Positions 8,582 to 18,608 of a stretch of 64,000 bases of DNA are shown here, piece by piece. The position numbers were made by a program, and so were the translations under genes. This DNA comes from Cellulophaga sp. BC115SP (lineage in GTDB: Bacteria > Bacteroidota > Bacteroidia > Cytophagales > Spirosomataceae). How positions within the stretch are numbered: position 1 is the stretch's first letter; each line of letters opens with the position of its first letter. Location: contig NZ_JAAALB010000023.1 in assembly GCF_009905545.1 (NCBI RefSeq), positions 29,326-93,325 on the forward strand, in the 5' to 3' direction. The notes below the pieces were generated by a model. The model saw only the letters and a program-made list of their open reading frames with translations, made no database searches and was not told the DNA's origin.

Positions 8582-9823
8582 CTATTTTGAACGAATCGCG
8601 GTAACAGGGTCCATTCTGGCAGCCGACCATGCAGGAATAATTCCTGATAAAACACCAATGACTGTTGAGGTAAACAAACCCCAGAAAATATTTTTAAAGC
8701 TCAAAATCAAGGTCAATGAGCCTAACGGTAAAAGGGAGATGAGCCACACAATGCCAATACCTACAAAGCCACCAATCAAGCTTAACAAGACCGACTCAAA
8801 AAGGAATTGAAACAAAATAAAATAGTTTTTAGCTCCTAGCGATTTTTGAATACCGATGATATTAGTACGCTCTTTTACCGACACAAACATAATATTGGCA
8901 ATTCCGAAACCTCCCACTAGCAAGGAGAATAACGCAATAAAAAAGCCGCCAACGTTGAGTTGAGCAAAAATCGAATCGAAGAATTTCACTGCACCATCGA
9001 GCCTATTAATAGAAAAATTTTCCTCTTGTGCGGGTTTTAAACCTCTTCGTCCACGCATCAAACCCGTAACCTCACCTTCGAGTGTTTCTTGTCCAGCATC
9101 CCAATCAAAAGCTTTGATAGCAATATCTGGCTCAGGTTGATCTTTCTGGAAAACATTGGCATAGGTAGTATATGGGATATACGCTCTATCGTCGGGCGAA
9201 CCGCCCAAGCTAATCAAGTCTTCTCCTTTGAGATTCATCGTTCCGATTACTCTAAACTTGATCCCATTCACTTTGATTTCCTCTCCAATCACATCGCTTT
9301 GGTTCGGGAATAAAGCCGCTTTTACCTTTGCACCCAAAATAATAGAGAAAGCAGAGTTATCTGTTTCACTTGGCATGAAATATCGCCCTTCGCCCACTGG
9401 CACATCCGAAATAGCATTATAGTCATAGCTCACGCCAGCCAATCGCACCTCCATACTATTGCTTTTGCGTTTTAGGGTTGTCATACGCCCATCCATAATA
9501 GAAATTGCTTGCGCATTTTCTAAATTATCCTTCAAATACTGGTATTCGGCATACTTCATATTAGGACGATTGATATACTTCCACCAAGGATAGCTATTAC
9601 TCATAATCCAAGGCCATTTTCCTACATAAACTACGCCTTTTCCAAATGAATCAATTTGGCTCCTGATGTTCATATTCATTGAATCTACCACAGTAAATAC
9701 GGCTACAATAGAAAATATACCCACAGTTACACCCAACAATGACAGGGTTGTACGTAGAAGATTTGTGCGTAAAGCTTGCCATGCGAAGCGAAAGCTTTCA
9801 AAAATTTGTCGAAGAAACTTCAT
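8582..9823 (-). CDS. ABC transporter permease, MacB/FtsX family
   Basis: A 413-aa permease of the type-VII (MacB-like) class. TM1 at ~25-46 (LLGVTVGIFSIVAVFTVV) is followed by a MacB-type periplasmic core (~47-285). Three C-terminal helices make up the FtsX domain: ~294-316 (FIALFSLLVGGFGIANIMF), ~337-358 and ~372-398. These proteins transmit ATP-driven conformational change across the membrane and often export peptides, lipoproteins or drugs. No ATPase gene is adjacent, so its partner must be encoded elsewhere. The substrate is unknown. Confidence 0.88.
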   Translation of the reverse strand: MKFLRQIFESFRFAWQALRTNLLRTTLSLLGVTVGIFSIVAVFTVVDSMNMNIRSQIDSFGKGVVYVGKWPWIMSNSYPWWKYINRPNMKYAEYQYLKDNLENAQAISIMDGRMTTLKRKSNSMEVRLAGVSYDYNAISDVPVGEGRYFMPSETDNSAFSIILGAKVKAALFPNQSDVIGEEIKVNGIKFRVIGTMNLKGEDLISLGGSPDDRAYIPYTTYANVFQKDQPEPDIAIKAFDWDAGQETLEGEVTGLMRGRRGLKPAQEENFSINRLDGAVKFFDSIFAQLNVGGFFIALFSLLVGGFGIANIMFVSVKERTNIIGIQKSLGAKNYFILFQFLFESVLLSLIGGFVGIGIVWLISLLPLGSLTLILSFKNIFWGLFTSTVIGVLSGIIPAWSAARMDPVTAIRSK

Positions 9824-10119
9824 ATATGCTACAAGATGAATAAACGTACGAAGACACCCTTTAGAGTTTTCTCATAAATGGTAATTTAAAATTACGAGAG
9901 TGTACTTCGAAATCAAATCAAGAAATGACCAATAGCACTTTCTGACAGCATGAGTGGCAATATAAGTTTAAGACTGGAAATAAAGTTGAAAACTTTGTTC
10001 ATTATTGTAACATCAAATCCTAAATTTACGGACGGTTTTACCTACTCACTAACCGATTCTTTCATAATTGTTCAAATGACATGAAAGATTAGTTATTCTA
10101 ATCCTAATGGCTCAAAGGC

Positions 10120-13100
10120 ATGTCAAAAAAGCTTACGATTTCTAATTTCCAAGACTTGCAAGTCAATTTTGCAGGCGAGTTGTACTATGATAATTCGGCA
10201 GAGCACCAAGCTCAGAAGTTGATCTATTCGACCGACGCCTCTGTTTATCAAGAAAAACCTATCGCAGTGGCAGTGCCCAAAAATGCAAGCGATATTCAAA
10301 CTTTGATTCGTTTTGCCAACGAATATCACCTGACGCTGATTCCTCGGTCGGCTGGAACATCGCTGGCTGGACAGGTAGTTGGGAAAGGTATTATCGTGGA
10401 TATTTCGAAATATCTCAATCAGGTTTTGGAAGTCAATGTGGAGGAACGTTGGGTGCGAGTGCAACCTGGTGTAATACGTGACGACCTAAATGCTTATCTC
10501 AAGCCCTACGGTTTACTTTTTGGTCCAGAAACCTCCACGTCTAGTCGTGCTATGATTGGAGGTATGATAGGTAATAACTCTTGTGGGCTTCATTCAATCG
10601 TGTGGGGCGATACCCGTACGCATTTGCTTGAAGCAAAAGTGTTATTGAGCGATGGTACAGAAGCCGAATTTAAAGCTCTGGATAGACCAAGTTTTTATGA
10701 GAAAGCAAGGCTCAAAACCTTAGAAGGGCATATTTACCGTGAAGTCCATCGTGCCCTCAATAATCCTTTTATTCAAGAGTCTATTGAAAAAGCTTTCCCC
10801 AACAAAAATCTAACACGACGCAATACAGGATATGCTTTGGATATGCTGAGCGACAACGAGATTTTTCAACCTCAATCCACAAAACCATTTAACTTTTGCC
10901 AATTACTCTCTGGCTCTGAAGGAACACTGGCATTTGTGACGGAGGCTAAAATCAATCTTCTTCCCCTACCTCCTACCGAATCGGCATTAGTATGTATTCA
11001 TTGTAACTCGATTGGCGAATCGCTTCATGCCAACTTGATTGCACTGAAACACCGACCAATGGCTTCAGAATTGGTAGATAAATACATCCTAGATTTTACC
11101 AAAGGACACCACGAATATCATAAAAATAGATTTTTTATTGAAGGCGACCCTCAAGCTATCTTGATGGTTGAATTTATGGCAGATACGCAGGAACAGCTTT
11201 CCAAACTGTGTGATGCCATGATTAAAGATTTGAAAGAGGCTAATTTGGGATATGCGCATCCAATCATCAGAGGCGCCGATACCAAACCCGCTTGGGACGT
11301 CCGCAAAGCTGGACTTGGATTGATTCGAAATCTACCGGGAGATACCCAGCCAGTCAATCTTATCGAGGACTGTGCCGTAGCTCCAGAACACTTGCCTGCT
11401 TACATTGAAGAACTTCATGCCTTATTAGAAAAACATGGATTGAATGCTTCTTATTATGCCCACGCAGGTGCTGGAGAATTACACGTAGAGCCAATGATTA
11501 ACCTCAAAACTGAGGAAGGAAAGCAATTATTTAGAACCGTATTGGCCGAGACCGCAGCTTTGGTCAAAAAATACGATGGTTCTTTGAGTGGCGAGCACGG
11601 CGACGGTCGTTTACGTGGTGAGTTTATTCCTTTTATGATGGGCAAAGAAGTCTATGATTTGTTCAGAGAGATTAAAGGAATTTTTGACGAGAAAAAGATT
11701 TTTAACGCCAATAAAATTGTAGATACTCCTCCAATGAACGAATTCTTGCGATATGACGCAGGAAAAGTTCCTAACAAGGTAAATACTATTTTCGATTTCA
11801 GTAAACAGGAAAGCATTTTACGATTAGCTGAAAAATGTTCAGGCTCAGGCGATTGCCGTAAAACCGAAGTTACTGGTGGTACCATGTGTCCAAGTTATAT
11901 GGCAACTCGACAAGAAAAAGATACCACGCGTGCAAGAGCCAATATTTTACGTCAATTTTTAACTAATTCTACCCAAGAAAATCCATTTAATCATCCAGAA
12001 ATCAAGGAAGTAATGGATTTATGTTTGTCTTGTAAAGGCTGTAAAGCAGAGTGCCCATCACAAGTAGATATTGCCAAGATGAAAGCTGAATTTCTTCAGC
12101 ACTATTATGATGTCAATGGTATTTCTTTCAGAACCAAAATGATTGGTAGTTTTACCAAATCACAGGCATTAGGAATGGCATTTCCAAGAGTATATAATTT
12201 CTTTGCTCAGAACGCTGTAACAAGTAAATTCATCAAAAAAACCTTAGGGTTTGCCCAAGAAAGAAGTTTGCCTACGCTCGGCAATATAACCCTGCGTAAC
12301 TGGCAATTGAATCGCTTGAAAACACAAGCCAAACGCCAGAAAAATAGCATCAAGCCTTTTAACGGAAAACCAAGTAAGGTTCGAAAACAAGGAAAAGTAT
12401 ATCTATTCTGTGACGAGTTCACCAATTATAATGATGTCGAATTAGGCAAAGTGACTATCAAATTGTTGACAGCACTGGGCTACGAAGTTCATATTCCAGA
12501 ACATATCGAAAGTGGACGTACCTATTTGTCAAAAGGTATGGTCAGAAAGGCACAAAAAATTGCGATTCAGAATGTAAAACTGTTGGCAAAAGCTCTCGAA
12601 GACCAAAGTCCTATCATTGGAATAGAGCCATCAGCGATTCTAACATTACGTGATGAATATCTCGATTTGGTACCTGCTGAATATCGTGCAGAGGCGGAGC
12701 TGGTTGCTGATAATACTTATTTGATTGACGAATTTTTGGCACAAGAAATAGATAAAAAACATATTTCGCCAGATTGGTTTACGAAAGAAAAGCGCTTAAT
12801 AAAATTGCATGGTCACTGCCATCAAAAGGCTTTATCTTCGCTAATTCCTACCAAAAAACTTCTTTCGTTACCTAAAAACTTCGAAGTGCAACTCATTCCT
12901 TCGGGTTGTTGCGGAATGGCAGGTTCGTTTGGTTATGAGGAAGAACATTATGAAACTTCCATGAAAATTGGCGAGTTAGTACTTTTCCCAACAGTGCGTC
13001 AACAACCAGAAGAGGTAATCATTGCAGCACCTGGTACTAGTTGTCGTCATCAAATCAAGGATGGTACAGGCAGAACCGCATTACACCCTGTCGAAATTTT

Positions 13101-13125
13101 ATGGAATGCTTTGAATGAATCCTAA
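10120..13125 (+). CDS. FAD-linked oxidase / Fe-S oxidoreductase (YdiJ-like, D-2-hydroxyacid dehydrogenase)
   Basis: A 1001-aa three-part flavoprotein. Residues ~45-270 are a VAO-type FAD-binding domain (PRSAGTSLAGQVVGKG; MIGNNSCGLHSIVWG). Residues ~270-545 are the FAD-oxidase C-terminal domain, ending with SGEHGDGRLRGEF (490-501). A ferredoxin-like segment follows with C573, C579, C590 and the cluster C635-x2-C-x2-C-x3-C645. The C-terminal part holds cysteine-rich CCG-type motifs (HGHCHQKAL; IPSGCCGMAGSFG). Length and order match E. coli YdiJ, reported as a D-2-hydroxyglutarate dehydrogenase. D-lactate or glycolate are alternative substrates. It is a single-gene unit, and I see no clear promoter in the 296 bp upstream. 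Confidence 0.88.
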   Translation: MSKKLTISNFQDLQVNFAGELYYDNSAEHQAQKLIYSTDASVYQEKPIAVAVPKNASDIQTLIRFANEYHLTLIPRSAGTSLAGQVVGKGIIVDISKYLNQVLEVNVEERWVRVQPGVIRDDLNAYLKPYGLLFGPETSTSSRAMIGGMIGNNSCGLHSIVWGDTRTHLLEAKVLLSDGTEAEFKALDRPSFYEKARLKTLEGHIYREVHRALNNPFIQESIEKAFPNKNLTRRNTGYALDMLSDNEIFQPQSTKPFNFCQLLSGSEGTLAFVTEAKINLLPLPPTESALVCIHCNSIGESLHANLIALKHRPMASELVDKYILDFTKGHHEYHKNRFFIEGDPQAILMVEFMADTQEQLSKLCDAMIKDLKEANLGYAHPIIRGADTKPAWDVRKAGLGLIRNLPGDTQPVNLIEDCAVAPEHLPAYIEELHALLEKHGLNASYYAHAGAGELHVEPMINLKTEEGKQLFRTVLAETAALVKKYDGSLSGEHGDGRLRGEFIPFMMGKEVYDLFREIKGIFDEKKIFNANKIVDTPPMNEFLRYDAGKVPNKVNTIFDFSKQESILRLAEKCSGSGDCRKTEVTGGTMCPSYMATRQEKDTTRARANILRQFLTNSTQENPFNHPEIKEVMDLCLSCKGCKAECPSQVDIAKMKAEFLQHYYDVNGISFRTKMIGSFTKSQALGMAFPRVYNFFAQNAVTSKFIKKTLGFAQERSLPTLGNITLRNWQLNRLKTQAKRQKNSIKPFNGKPSKVRKQGKVYLFCDEFTNYNDVELGKVTIKLLTALGYEVHIPEHIESGRTYLSKGMVRKAQKIAIQNVKLLAKALEDQSPIIGIEPSAILTLRDEYLDLVPAEYRAEAELVADNTYLIDEFLAQEIDKKHISPDWFTKEKRLIKLHGHCHQKALSSLIPTKKLLSLPKNFEVQLIPSGCCGMAGSFGYEEEHYETSMKIGELVLFPTVRQQPEEVIIAAPGTSCRHQIKDGTGRTALHPVEILWNALNES

Positions 13126-13244
13126 GATAGGCTTGGTCTCAAAAGAATATTGACATGTTATTACTAAAACATCTTTGGGTAATACAAATGGTTTCTCAAG
13201 CATTTGTATTATCTTTAAAGGTGTTTTTTAGAAACGTATAAGAC

Positions 13245-13275
13245 TTGTCCCATAAACGTCATTTACTTACATTTG
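13245..13275 (+). promoter_or_regulatory. Candidate promoter of the WG-repeat gene
   Basis: TTG (13245-13247), 20 nt, then TACATTTG (13268-13275) fits the Bacteroidota promoter well. The ATG is ~138 nt downstream. The -7 box lies inside the palindrome CTTACATTTGTAAG. Confidence 0.6.
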
Positions 13276-13412
13276 TAAGAGGATAACGCTCAAAATCAAG
13301 TTTTTTTGCGCAATACTTAATACAAAAGTGCTTTACCCATTATTTTAATTGCCCCTTAAACACAACATCACTATCGAAAACCCGACCCTTAAGTATAGAA
13401 GCCCTAATTAAG

Positions 13413-15560
13413 ATGAAAAAAAAATTACTCCTAACGCTATTACTCAGTTATTGCCACTACAATTTTGCTCAACAAGCCATTTCGGCAGCCAAAAAAGACT
13501 CAACCAATACCTTTATTGGTGATATGCGCGTAACCGAACGACTAGAGTCCGTCGGTACGGCTCGTAAGCAAACGGTGAATATACTTCGTTCAAAATTAGA
13601 AGTATTGGAAAAAAATAACCGAAATCCTTTAGTTGTAGAACTCTCTTCCGTGTCTAGCTCCGCAGACAAATCCACGTCAACCGAAACATTCGCCAGTCTT
13701 ATTGCCAAGTTAGACAAAAAATATAAAGCGGATATTCGTAGCATCGAAACAGACAACATCAGAGATATTTTTCAGATTGAACAAAAAAGCGAAATCAAAA
13801 GTCGCCATTCTGCAGTGGTTTCGGCACAATGCTTTTCTGCAAAGAATGATGGGAATTTTGTAAAAATGAATGACCTTGACGGAGAGGAAATTGTAGGATT
13901 CCCGCTCGAATCGTTCAAAGGAAACTCTCGCTACGGATTGGTAGAAAACTACCATCAAGGTTTTGCTCGTATCAAGAAAGACCAAGTGTTTGGATACTTG
14001 AATTACTGTGGCGACGAAGTGATTCCATGTCAATTTGAAAAAGCAGAGAATTTTAACGACGGAAAAGCACTCGTTAAAAAATTTGAATGGTATTTCATAG
14101 ATGTATATGGCAATGAAAGTGAAGCCCTCGAAAATGTTGTAGAAGCAAAAGCTCTCAAATATGGTATTAGTGTTGCGAAATTCAAAAATGGCAAATTTGC
14201 CCTTATCGACAACTCTTACGACCAATCTAAAAAAGTATTATCTGAATACTATGATGAAATTTTAGCCTTCAATCGTGAACTCCTAAGAGTTAGGATTGGT
14301 AAGTTCTTTGGACTTATCAAATACGACGGTACAGTCAAAATTGACCCTATTTACGATAACCTTAGCGCAACTACCGAGCAAGGCAAATGGATGATTATTG
14401 AACAAAATAAGAAAATGGGTTTGATGGATACCGAAGGTAATATTCGTCTAAAACCTATTTTTGAAAGTATCATTCCTATGCCTGTTGACCCAAGTATTGC
14501 TACTGTAAATTTGGGTTTAGCCAAAGATGAAACAGGCTTTAAATTAGTAGATTTCAAAGACCTTCGCACTAGTAAATCGTATCTTTCTATAGGAGAATTT
14601 AACCGCTTTGGACTAGCTCCTATTAAGGACGGGAAGTATTTTGGTTTTATCAATACTGACCTCAAAGTAGTGATTGACCCTGTTTATCGTAGTTTGGGAA
14701 GTTTCAACCAATACGGTTTGATTTCAGCTTGTAAAGATGTAAGCAATGCTGTTCGTTGTGGTTATATCAAACATGATGGAACAGAAGTAATTCCATTGGC
14801 TTATGACGAAGTTGCCAATTTCAATAAATTTGGGTTGGTAGTTGTACGTGAAAATGCCAAAAACTGTAGCATTCCATCTGGTAACTGTAAAGTAGATATG
14901 GTTTATGATAAGAATGGAACAGTAGTAATTGGAAAAACAAACGAAGTAGCTCCTATTGGCATCAGATATGCCACAACAGATACTATTTTCAATGGAAACT
15001 ATGTGGTAGTAAAAACTTTTACACCCAACAAAGATGGTGATGAAGAAATGGAGTTTAACTTGGTAGAACGTGCCAACGCTCGTCGTATCACTGCACAAGG
15101 ATACAAGTCTATTCGTAAATTTGATGCCAACCAGTTATTCCCAGTATTGAAAGAAGGCAAATGGGGACTTATTGATACTTCGGGTCGTGTAGTTGCAAAA
15201 CCAGCCTACAAAGAAATGTTGTATTCGACGGAAGGTTTATACGGTGTAAAATTTGATAATGGTAAATATGGTTTTATCGATAAAAAGGGAAAAGTCCAAA
15301 TAGCCTTCGACTATGACGAAATACGGCCTTTCAATAATGGTTTGGCTGTCGTGTCAAAAGGCAATGGAAAGCTTGGAATTATCAATAAATTCAATGCTAA
15401 AATTGCTCCATGTTCCTTTAATGAAATCAATATTTTGCCCGCTACCAAGCAATTCGAACTCATAGACTCATCGGGAGGAAAGTTCATTCTTAACAGTAGC
15501 GGAGATTGTGTTACCAATTGTACGAAATTTGACGAAATCCGTAAAATGGCAAACCAATAA
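13413..15560 (+). CDS. Secreted WG-repeat protein
   Basis: A 715-aa protein with a signal peptide (MKKKLLLTLLLSYCHYNFAQQ). After a ~120-residue N-terminal region it consists of tandem WG (KWG) repeats, each pairing G-x-I/L with a beta-turn and a following 'x-Y-D-E/x-I' phrase. Examples are FGLIKYDGTVKIDPIYDNL, MGLMDTEGNIRLKPIF, WGLIDTSGRVVAKPAY and YGFIDKKGKVQIAFDYDEI. I count at least eight repeats. WG repeats form beta-rich folds of uncertain ligand. No T9SS C-terminal sorting domain is evident; the protein ends CTKFDEIRKMANQ. A strong terminator follows. Confidence 0.88.
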   Translation: MKKKLLLTLLLSYCHYNFAQQAISAAKKDSTNTFIGDMRVTERLESVGTARKQTVNILRSKLEVLEKNNRNPLVVELSSVSSSADKSTSTETFASLIAKLDKKYKADIRSIETDNIRDIFQIEQKSEIKSRHSAVVSAQCFSAKNDGNFVKMNDLDGEEIVGFPLESFKGNSRYGLVENYHQGFARIKKDQVFGYLNYCGDEVIPCQFEKAENFNDGKALVKKFEWYFIDVYGNESEALENVVEAKALKYGISVAKFKNGKFALIDNSYDQSKKVLSEYYDEILAFNRELLRVRIGKFFGLIKYDGTVKIDPIYDNLSATTEQGKWMIIEQNKKMGLMDTEGNIRLKPIFESIIPMPVDPSIATVNLGLAKDETGFKLVDFKDLRTSKSYLSIGEFNRFGLAPIKDGKYFGFINTDLKVVIDPVYRSLGSFNQYGLISACKDVSNAVRCGYIKHDGTEVIPLAYDEVANFNKFGLVVVRENAKNCSIPSGNCKVDMVYDKNGTVVIGKTNEVAPIGIRYATTDTIFNGNYVVVKTFTPNKDGDEEMEFNLVERANARRITAQGYKSIRKFDANQLFPVLKEGKWGLIDTSGRVVAKPAYKEMLYSTEGLYGVKFDNGKYGFIDKKGKVQIAFDYDEIRPFNNGLAVVSKGNGKLGIINKFNAKIAPCSFNEINILPATKQFELIDSSGGKFILNSSGDCVTNCTKFDEIRKMANQ

Positions 15561-15580
15561 GATTTTTTACTGTAATTTTG

Positions 15581-15620
15581 CAAAATCCATTATCCTCCAC
15601 GATAATGGATTTTGTTTTTA
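15581..15620 (+). terminator. Intrinsic terminator of the WG-repeat gene
   Basis: CAAAATCCATTATC (15581-15594) and GATAATGGATTTTG (15601-15614) form a 14-bp perfect stem with loop CTCCAC, followed by TTTTTA. Confidence 0.92.
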
Positions 15621-15655
15621 TCAATAGTCAATCTTTGTAAAAGGTCAGAAGAATC

Positions 15656-15964
15656 ATGTATTTGCAAAATGTAACTTTCAATATCGATACACAAGCCGAG
15701 GTAGAGTTTTTGTCATGGATGAAATCTCAACATATTCCCGAAATCATGGCGACAGGCTTACCAACCAATTTCAAAATCTTAAAATTATTGACTGAAGTAC
15801 ACAATGGTGGCGCTACTTATTCATTTCAGTATGCTTTCGAAACTAAGCAACATTATGATATTTATGAAGCAATCCATTTTGATGAATTTATCGCTAAAGT
15901 AGATGCTCGCTACAAAGGTAAATATGTATTCTTTGCTAGTTTACTGCAAGAAATGGATGCTTAA
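15656..15964 (+). CDS. DUF4286 family protein
   Basis: A 102-aa soluble protein starting MYLQNVTFNIDTQAEVEFL, with the DUF4286 pattern of a ferredoxin-like alpha/beta fold and a C-terminal KYVFFASLLQEM. These small proteins are frequent in Bacteroidota and have no established function. It sits just downstream of the WG gene but behind its terminator, so it needs its own promoter. I found no close match to the consensus. Confidence 0.8.
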   Translation: MYLQNVTFNIDTQAEVEFLSWMKSQHIPEIMATGLPTNFKILKLLTEVHNGGATYSFQYAFETKQHYDIYEAIHFDEFIAKVDARYKGKYVFFASLLQEMDA

Positions 15965-16001
15965 TTCCATATTTAGTGATTGCGTGATTATTCTCTAGTA
16001 G

Positions 16002-16021
16002 AGACGCAATGCTTTGCGTCT
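16002..16021. repeat. REP-like palindrome
   Basis: AGACGCAA-TGCT-TTGCGTCT: an 8-bp perfect stem with a 4-nt loop in the gap between DUF4286 and the TlpA-like gene, separate from the terminator that follows. I recall such short palindromes as dispersed elements in Bacteroidota and cyanobacteria. Only one copy was noticed here. Confidence 0.5.
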
Positions 16022-16050
16022 TAAGCGGAGTCAAACATAGCATAGTGGTA

Positions 16051-16094
16051 TTAAAAAAAGCGCTCGAAAAATAATTGTCGAGCGCTTTTTTTAA
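16051..16094. terminator. Bidirectional intrinsic terminator
   Basis: TTAAAAAAAGCGCTCGA (16051-16067) and TCGAGCGCTTTTTTTAA (16078-16094) form a 17-bp perfect stem with A-run and T-run flanks. It separates the convergent DUF4286 and TlpA-like genes. Confidence 0.93.
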
Positions 16095-16222
16095 TGAAAT
16101 TTATAGAACCATCCTAATTTCAACATTCGGTTTGGCACATCTCTAGATGCAAGGGATCGCGGCTCTATTGGCGTATTTAGCATAACTCTTTCACGCACTC
16201 ACCAATCACTCAATGCTGGAAT

Positions 16223-17671
16223 TTATTTCTCTTCTAGTAATTGTATCAACTCTCCCAAAGTTCGTGGGTCGCTAGGACGTTTGGCGTTTTCGTAAACAAT
16301 TTCCCCCTTTTTATTGATAATCAAATACCTAGGAATCGCTTGCAATTTAAAGCGTTTGGCGGCTTCAGAGTACCATCCTCCTTTTGAAAACAAATTAAGT
16401 CCTTCCATTAAAGCATGTTTTTCAACACCCTTTTTCCACAATTCTTCTGTATCGTCTACCGAGATATACAAAAACTCAATATCTTTTTTGAATTTGCTCG
16501 GTATAGATTGCATGAGTTTTTTGGAATAAGGAAACTCCTCAATACATGGTTTACACCACGTTGCCCAAAAATCAATATACAAAATTTTACCTTTCAGACT
16601 CGACAACGCAACACTATCCCCCTTTAGATTTATAGCTCTAAACGAGCCATCCTTTGCTTCTAGTACTTTCGCTATTTCGGCGTCTTTTGCTCCTAAAATA
16701 ACTCCACACTTATCTTTAATTACTTTTGACCAAGCATCGGCAGTAGAGGAGACAGACAAAGCAGCAAAGGTATTACGAGCTACAGAAGGCAACACTTTGT
16801 CACAATTATTATAAAGCAAATACGCCAAATAATACTGATAACTTAGCAAGGGCAAATGTTCTCTAGCAAAATTATGCTTATCGGTCATTGACTTACTTTG
16901 ATCTTTGTACTTTTCAAAATCGTGTGCTTTTGAGTTAAAATAGGTCACATAATAGCTCAAAAAGCTTCGATATGAGTCCGAAAGTAAGGCATCGTCTTGC
17001 AGTTTTTTGGTATCCAAATCGGCCACCAAAGTATTTGGCAAGGCCATTACCTTAGTGAGAGCGGTATTTGTATTGCCTTTGACAATAGGATATGCCAACA
17101 AGTAGTTCCAATAATTCCAGCGAATTTGGTTTTCAATATATTGCTTAAATTTTGGTGAAAACTTCTCCAATCCTGTGGCTTTTTTATAAAAATCGGATTG
17201 CGCTTTCTTAGCATCAAATAATGTCATTTCCAATGAATCTATCGGGATTTCAGCCATTTGAGCAAATACTTTTGTAGCATTGAAATTATCAGCAAATTTT
17301 TCATTGAATTGCTGTAAAAAAGCATTTTCAGCATTTAATGAGCCCTCTATCTGAAGCGATTTTGGCCAATCTTTACCATCAATTTTAATCTTTACTTGAT
17401 TTCCCCTTTCCAAATACAGATGAAACACTTTTCCTCTAAAATTCAAATCTACAATTCCTTCGTCTGCTATCCCAAATTGAATGGCATCAGATATACCAGA
17501 GGCTGCCACAAAAAAGTCTTTCCTCACTTTTGCTCCAAGAAACAGTGGATCATACGAAAGGTATAAGGTATCTTTTCCTGTATTGGTGAGTTCGAGAGAT
17601 ACTACAGACTGCTGTGCCAGAGTACCAAACGAACAACATAAAAGAATTAAAACACGCAAGATTTTTTTCAT
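16223..17671 (-). CDS. TlpA-like thioredoxin-fold protein, secreted
   Basis: A 482-aa protein with a signal peptide (LRVLILLCCSFGTLAQQ). A ~330-residue N-terminal region of unknown function (beta-rich start, then helical) precedes a C-terminal TlpA/ResA thioredoxin domain. The redox motif is WCKPC, with C373 and C376, in LYIDFWATWCKPCIEEF; the cis-Pro is in QAIPRYLII. Proteins of this layout are common in Bacteroidota and are thought to act as periplasmic thiol-disulfide oxidoreductases. The substrate is unknown. ung lies 63 bp upstream on the same strand. Confidence 0.87.
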   Translation of the reverse strand: MKKILRVLILLCCSFGTLAQQSVVSLELTNTGKDTLYLSYDPLFLGAKVRKDFFVAASGISDAIQFGIADEGIVDLNFRGKVFHLYLERGNQVKIKIDGKDWPKSLQIEGSLNAENAFLQQFNEKFADNFNATKVFAQMAEIPIDSLEMTLFDAKKAQSDFYKKATGLEKFSPKFKQYIENQIRWNYWNYLLAYPIVKGNTNTALTKVMALPNTLVADLDTKKLQDDALLSDSYRSFLSYYVTYFNSKAHDFEKYKDQSKSMTDKHNFAREHLPLLSYQYYLAYLLYNNCDKVLPSVARNTFAALSVSSTADAWSKVIKDKCGVILGAKDAEIAKVLEAKDGSFRAINLKGDSVALSSLKGKILYIDFWATWCKPCIEEFPYSKKLMQSIPSKFKKDIEFLYISVDDTEELWKKGVEKHALMEGLNLFSKGGWYSEAAKRFKLQAIPRYLIINKKGEIVYENAKRPSDPRTLGELIQLLEEK

Positions 17672-17734
17672 AATAAACTGTATAAGCGAGAGTTATGAAT
17701 TGCGAATACACTCACAATTCTACATGAACATTTG

Positions 17735-18400
17735 TTACCACACAATGGGTTGTTGTCCTCTGTTGAGCAAATAAGCATTGGTCTGTGAAAAATGTTTATT
17801 ACCAAACCATCCGCCTTGATTAGCCGACATTGGTGAAGGGTGCTTGCATTTCAACACCAAATGCTTTTTAGTATCTATCACAGCACCTTTATCTTGAGCA
17901 TATTTTCCCCAAAGCAAAAATACCACACCTTCTTTTTCATCGGACAAACATTTGATTACGGCATCGGTAAACTGTTCCCAACCTTTTTTTTGATGTGAGC
18001 CAGCGCTATTAGCTCGCACAGTCAAAGTGGCATTCAACAATAATACACCTTGAGTTGCCCAGCGCTCCAAATTTCCAGATGCAGGCATATCTGTACCTAA
18101 ATCGTCTTTAATTTCTTTGAAAATATTGATTAAAGAAGGAGGAAAAGCAATTCCATCGTTGACTGAGAAAGATAATCCCATCGCTTGATTAAGGCCATGA
18201 TAAGGATCCTGCCCCAAAATAACTACCTTTGTTTGGTCGAAAGGACATTTATCAAAAGCGTTGAAAATGAGTTTTCCAGGAGGATATATCTTTTGAGATT
18301 GGTATTCTTCTTTTACAAATGATACTAATTGAGTAAAATACGGCTTTTCGAACTCACCCGCCAGTCTGGTCTTCCATGAAGACTCTATTTTTACATCCAT
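17735..18400 (-). CDS. ung: Uracil-DNA glycosylase
   Basis: Excises uracil from DNA to start base-excision repair. The 221-aa family-1 enzyme has the water-activating loop GQDPYH (63-68, catalytic D65), the uracil-binding FPPSLINIFKE, LLNATLTVRANSAGSH, and the leucine-loop motif with H187 in HPSPMSA. The usual Leu of HPSPLS is Met here. Length is normal. It is followed by the TlpA-like gene and may be divergently transcribed from apaG across a 208-bp gap. Confidence 0.96.
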   Translation of the reverse strand: MDVKIESSWKTRLAGEFEKPYFTQLVSFVKEEYQSQKIYPPGKLIFNAFDKCPFDQTKVVILGQDPYHGLNQAMGLSFSVNDGIAFPPSLINIFKEIKDDLGTDMPASGNLERWATQGVLLLNATLTVRANSAGSHQKKGWEQFTDAVIKCLSDEKEGVVFLLWGKYAQDKGAVIDTKKHLVLKCKHPSPMSANQGGWFGNKHFSQTNAYLLNRGQQPIVW

Positions 18401-18486
18401 ACGTTCTTGGTGTTTTACAGAAAGTATTTAATTATTCTAAAAATTGATCTATGCTTTTTTAACAAAACTACACATTTTCACATTTT

Positions 18487-18521
18487 CAAACCTAACTTTG
18501 TATTTGTTAATACAGTAGCAA
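18487..18521. promoter_or_regulatory. Overlapping divergent -7 elements between ung and apaG
   Basis: The minus strand has TAGGTTTG (18494-18487) with TTG at 18521-18519 as a possible -33 box, though the 24-nt spacing is long. The plus strand has TAACTTTG (18493-18500), with no clear -33 box. The two -7 boxes overlap by two bases, so the two polymerases would compete. Confidence 0.4.
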
Positions 18522-18608
18522 AATCGGAATTATATTTATTTTTACGCTGTTAAAACATAAAGAATTTTGCACCACTTGTAAATTCATCATACCCAAATTG
18601 TAAAAAAC

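Noticed and set aside
8376..8810. 144-codon plus-strand frame
   Set aside because: It runs antisense to the start of the small membrane protein gene and the end of the MacB-type permease gene; it is a shadow.
13710..14225. 171-codon minus-strand frame
   Set aside because: It is antisense inside the WG-repeat gene, which has a signal peptide and clear repeats on the plus strand.
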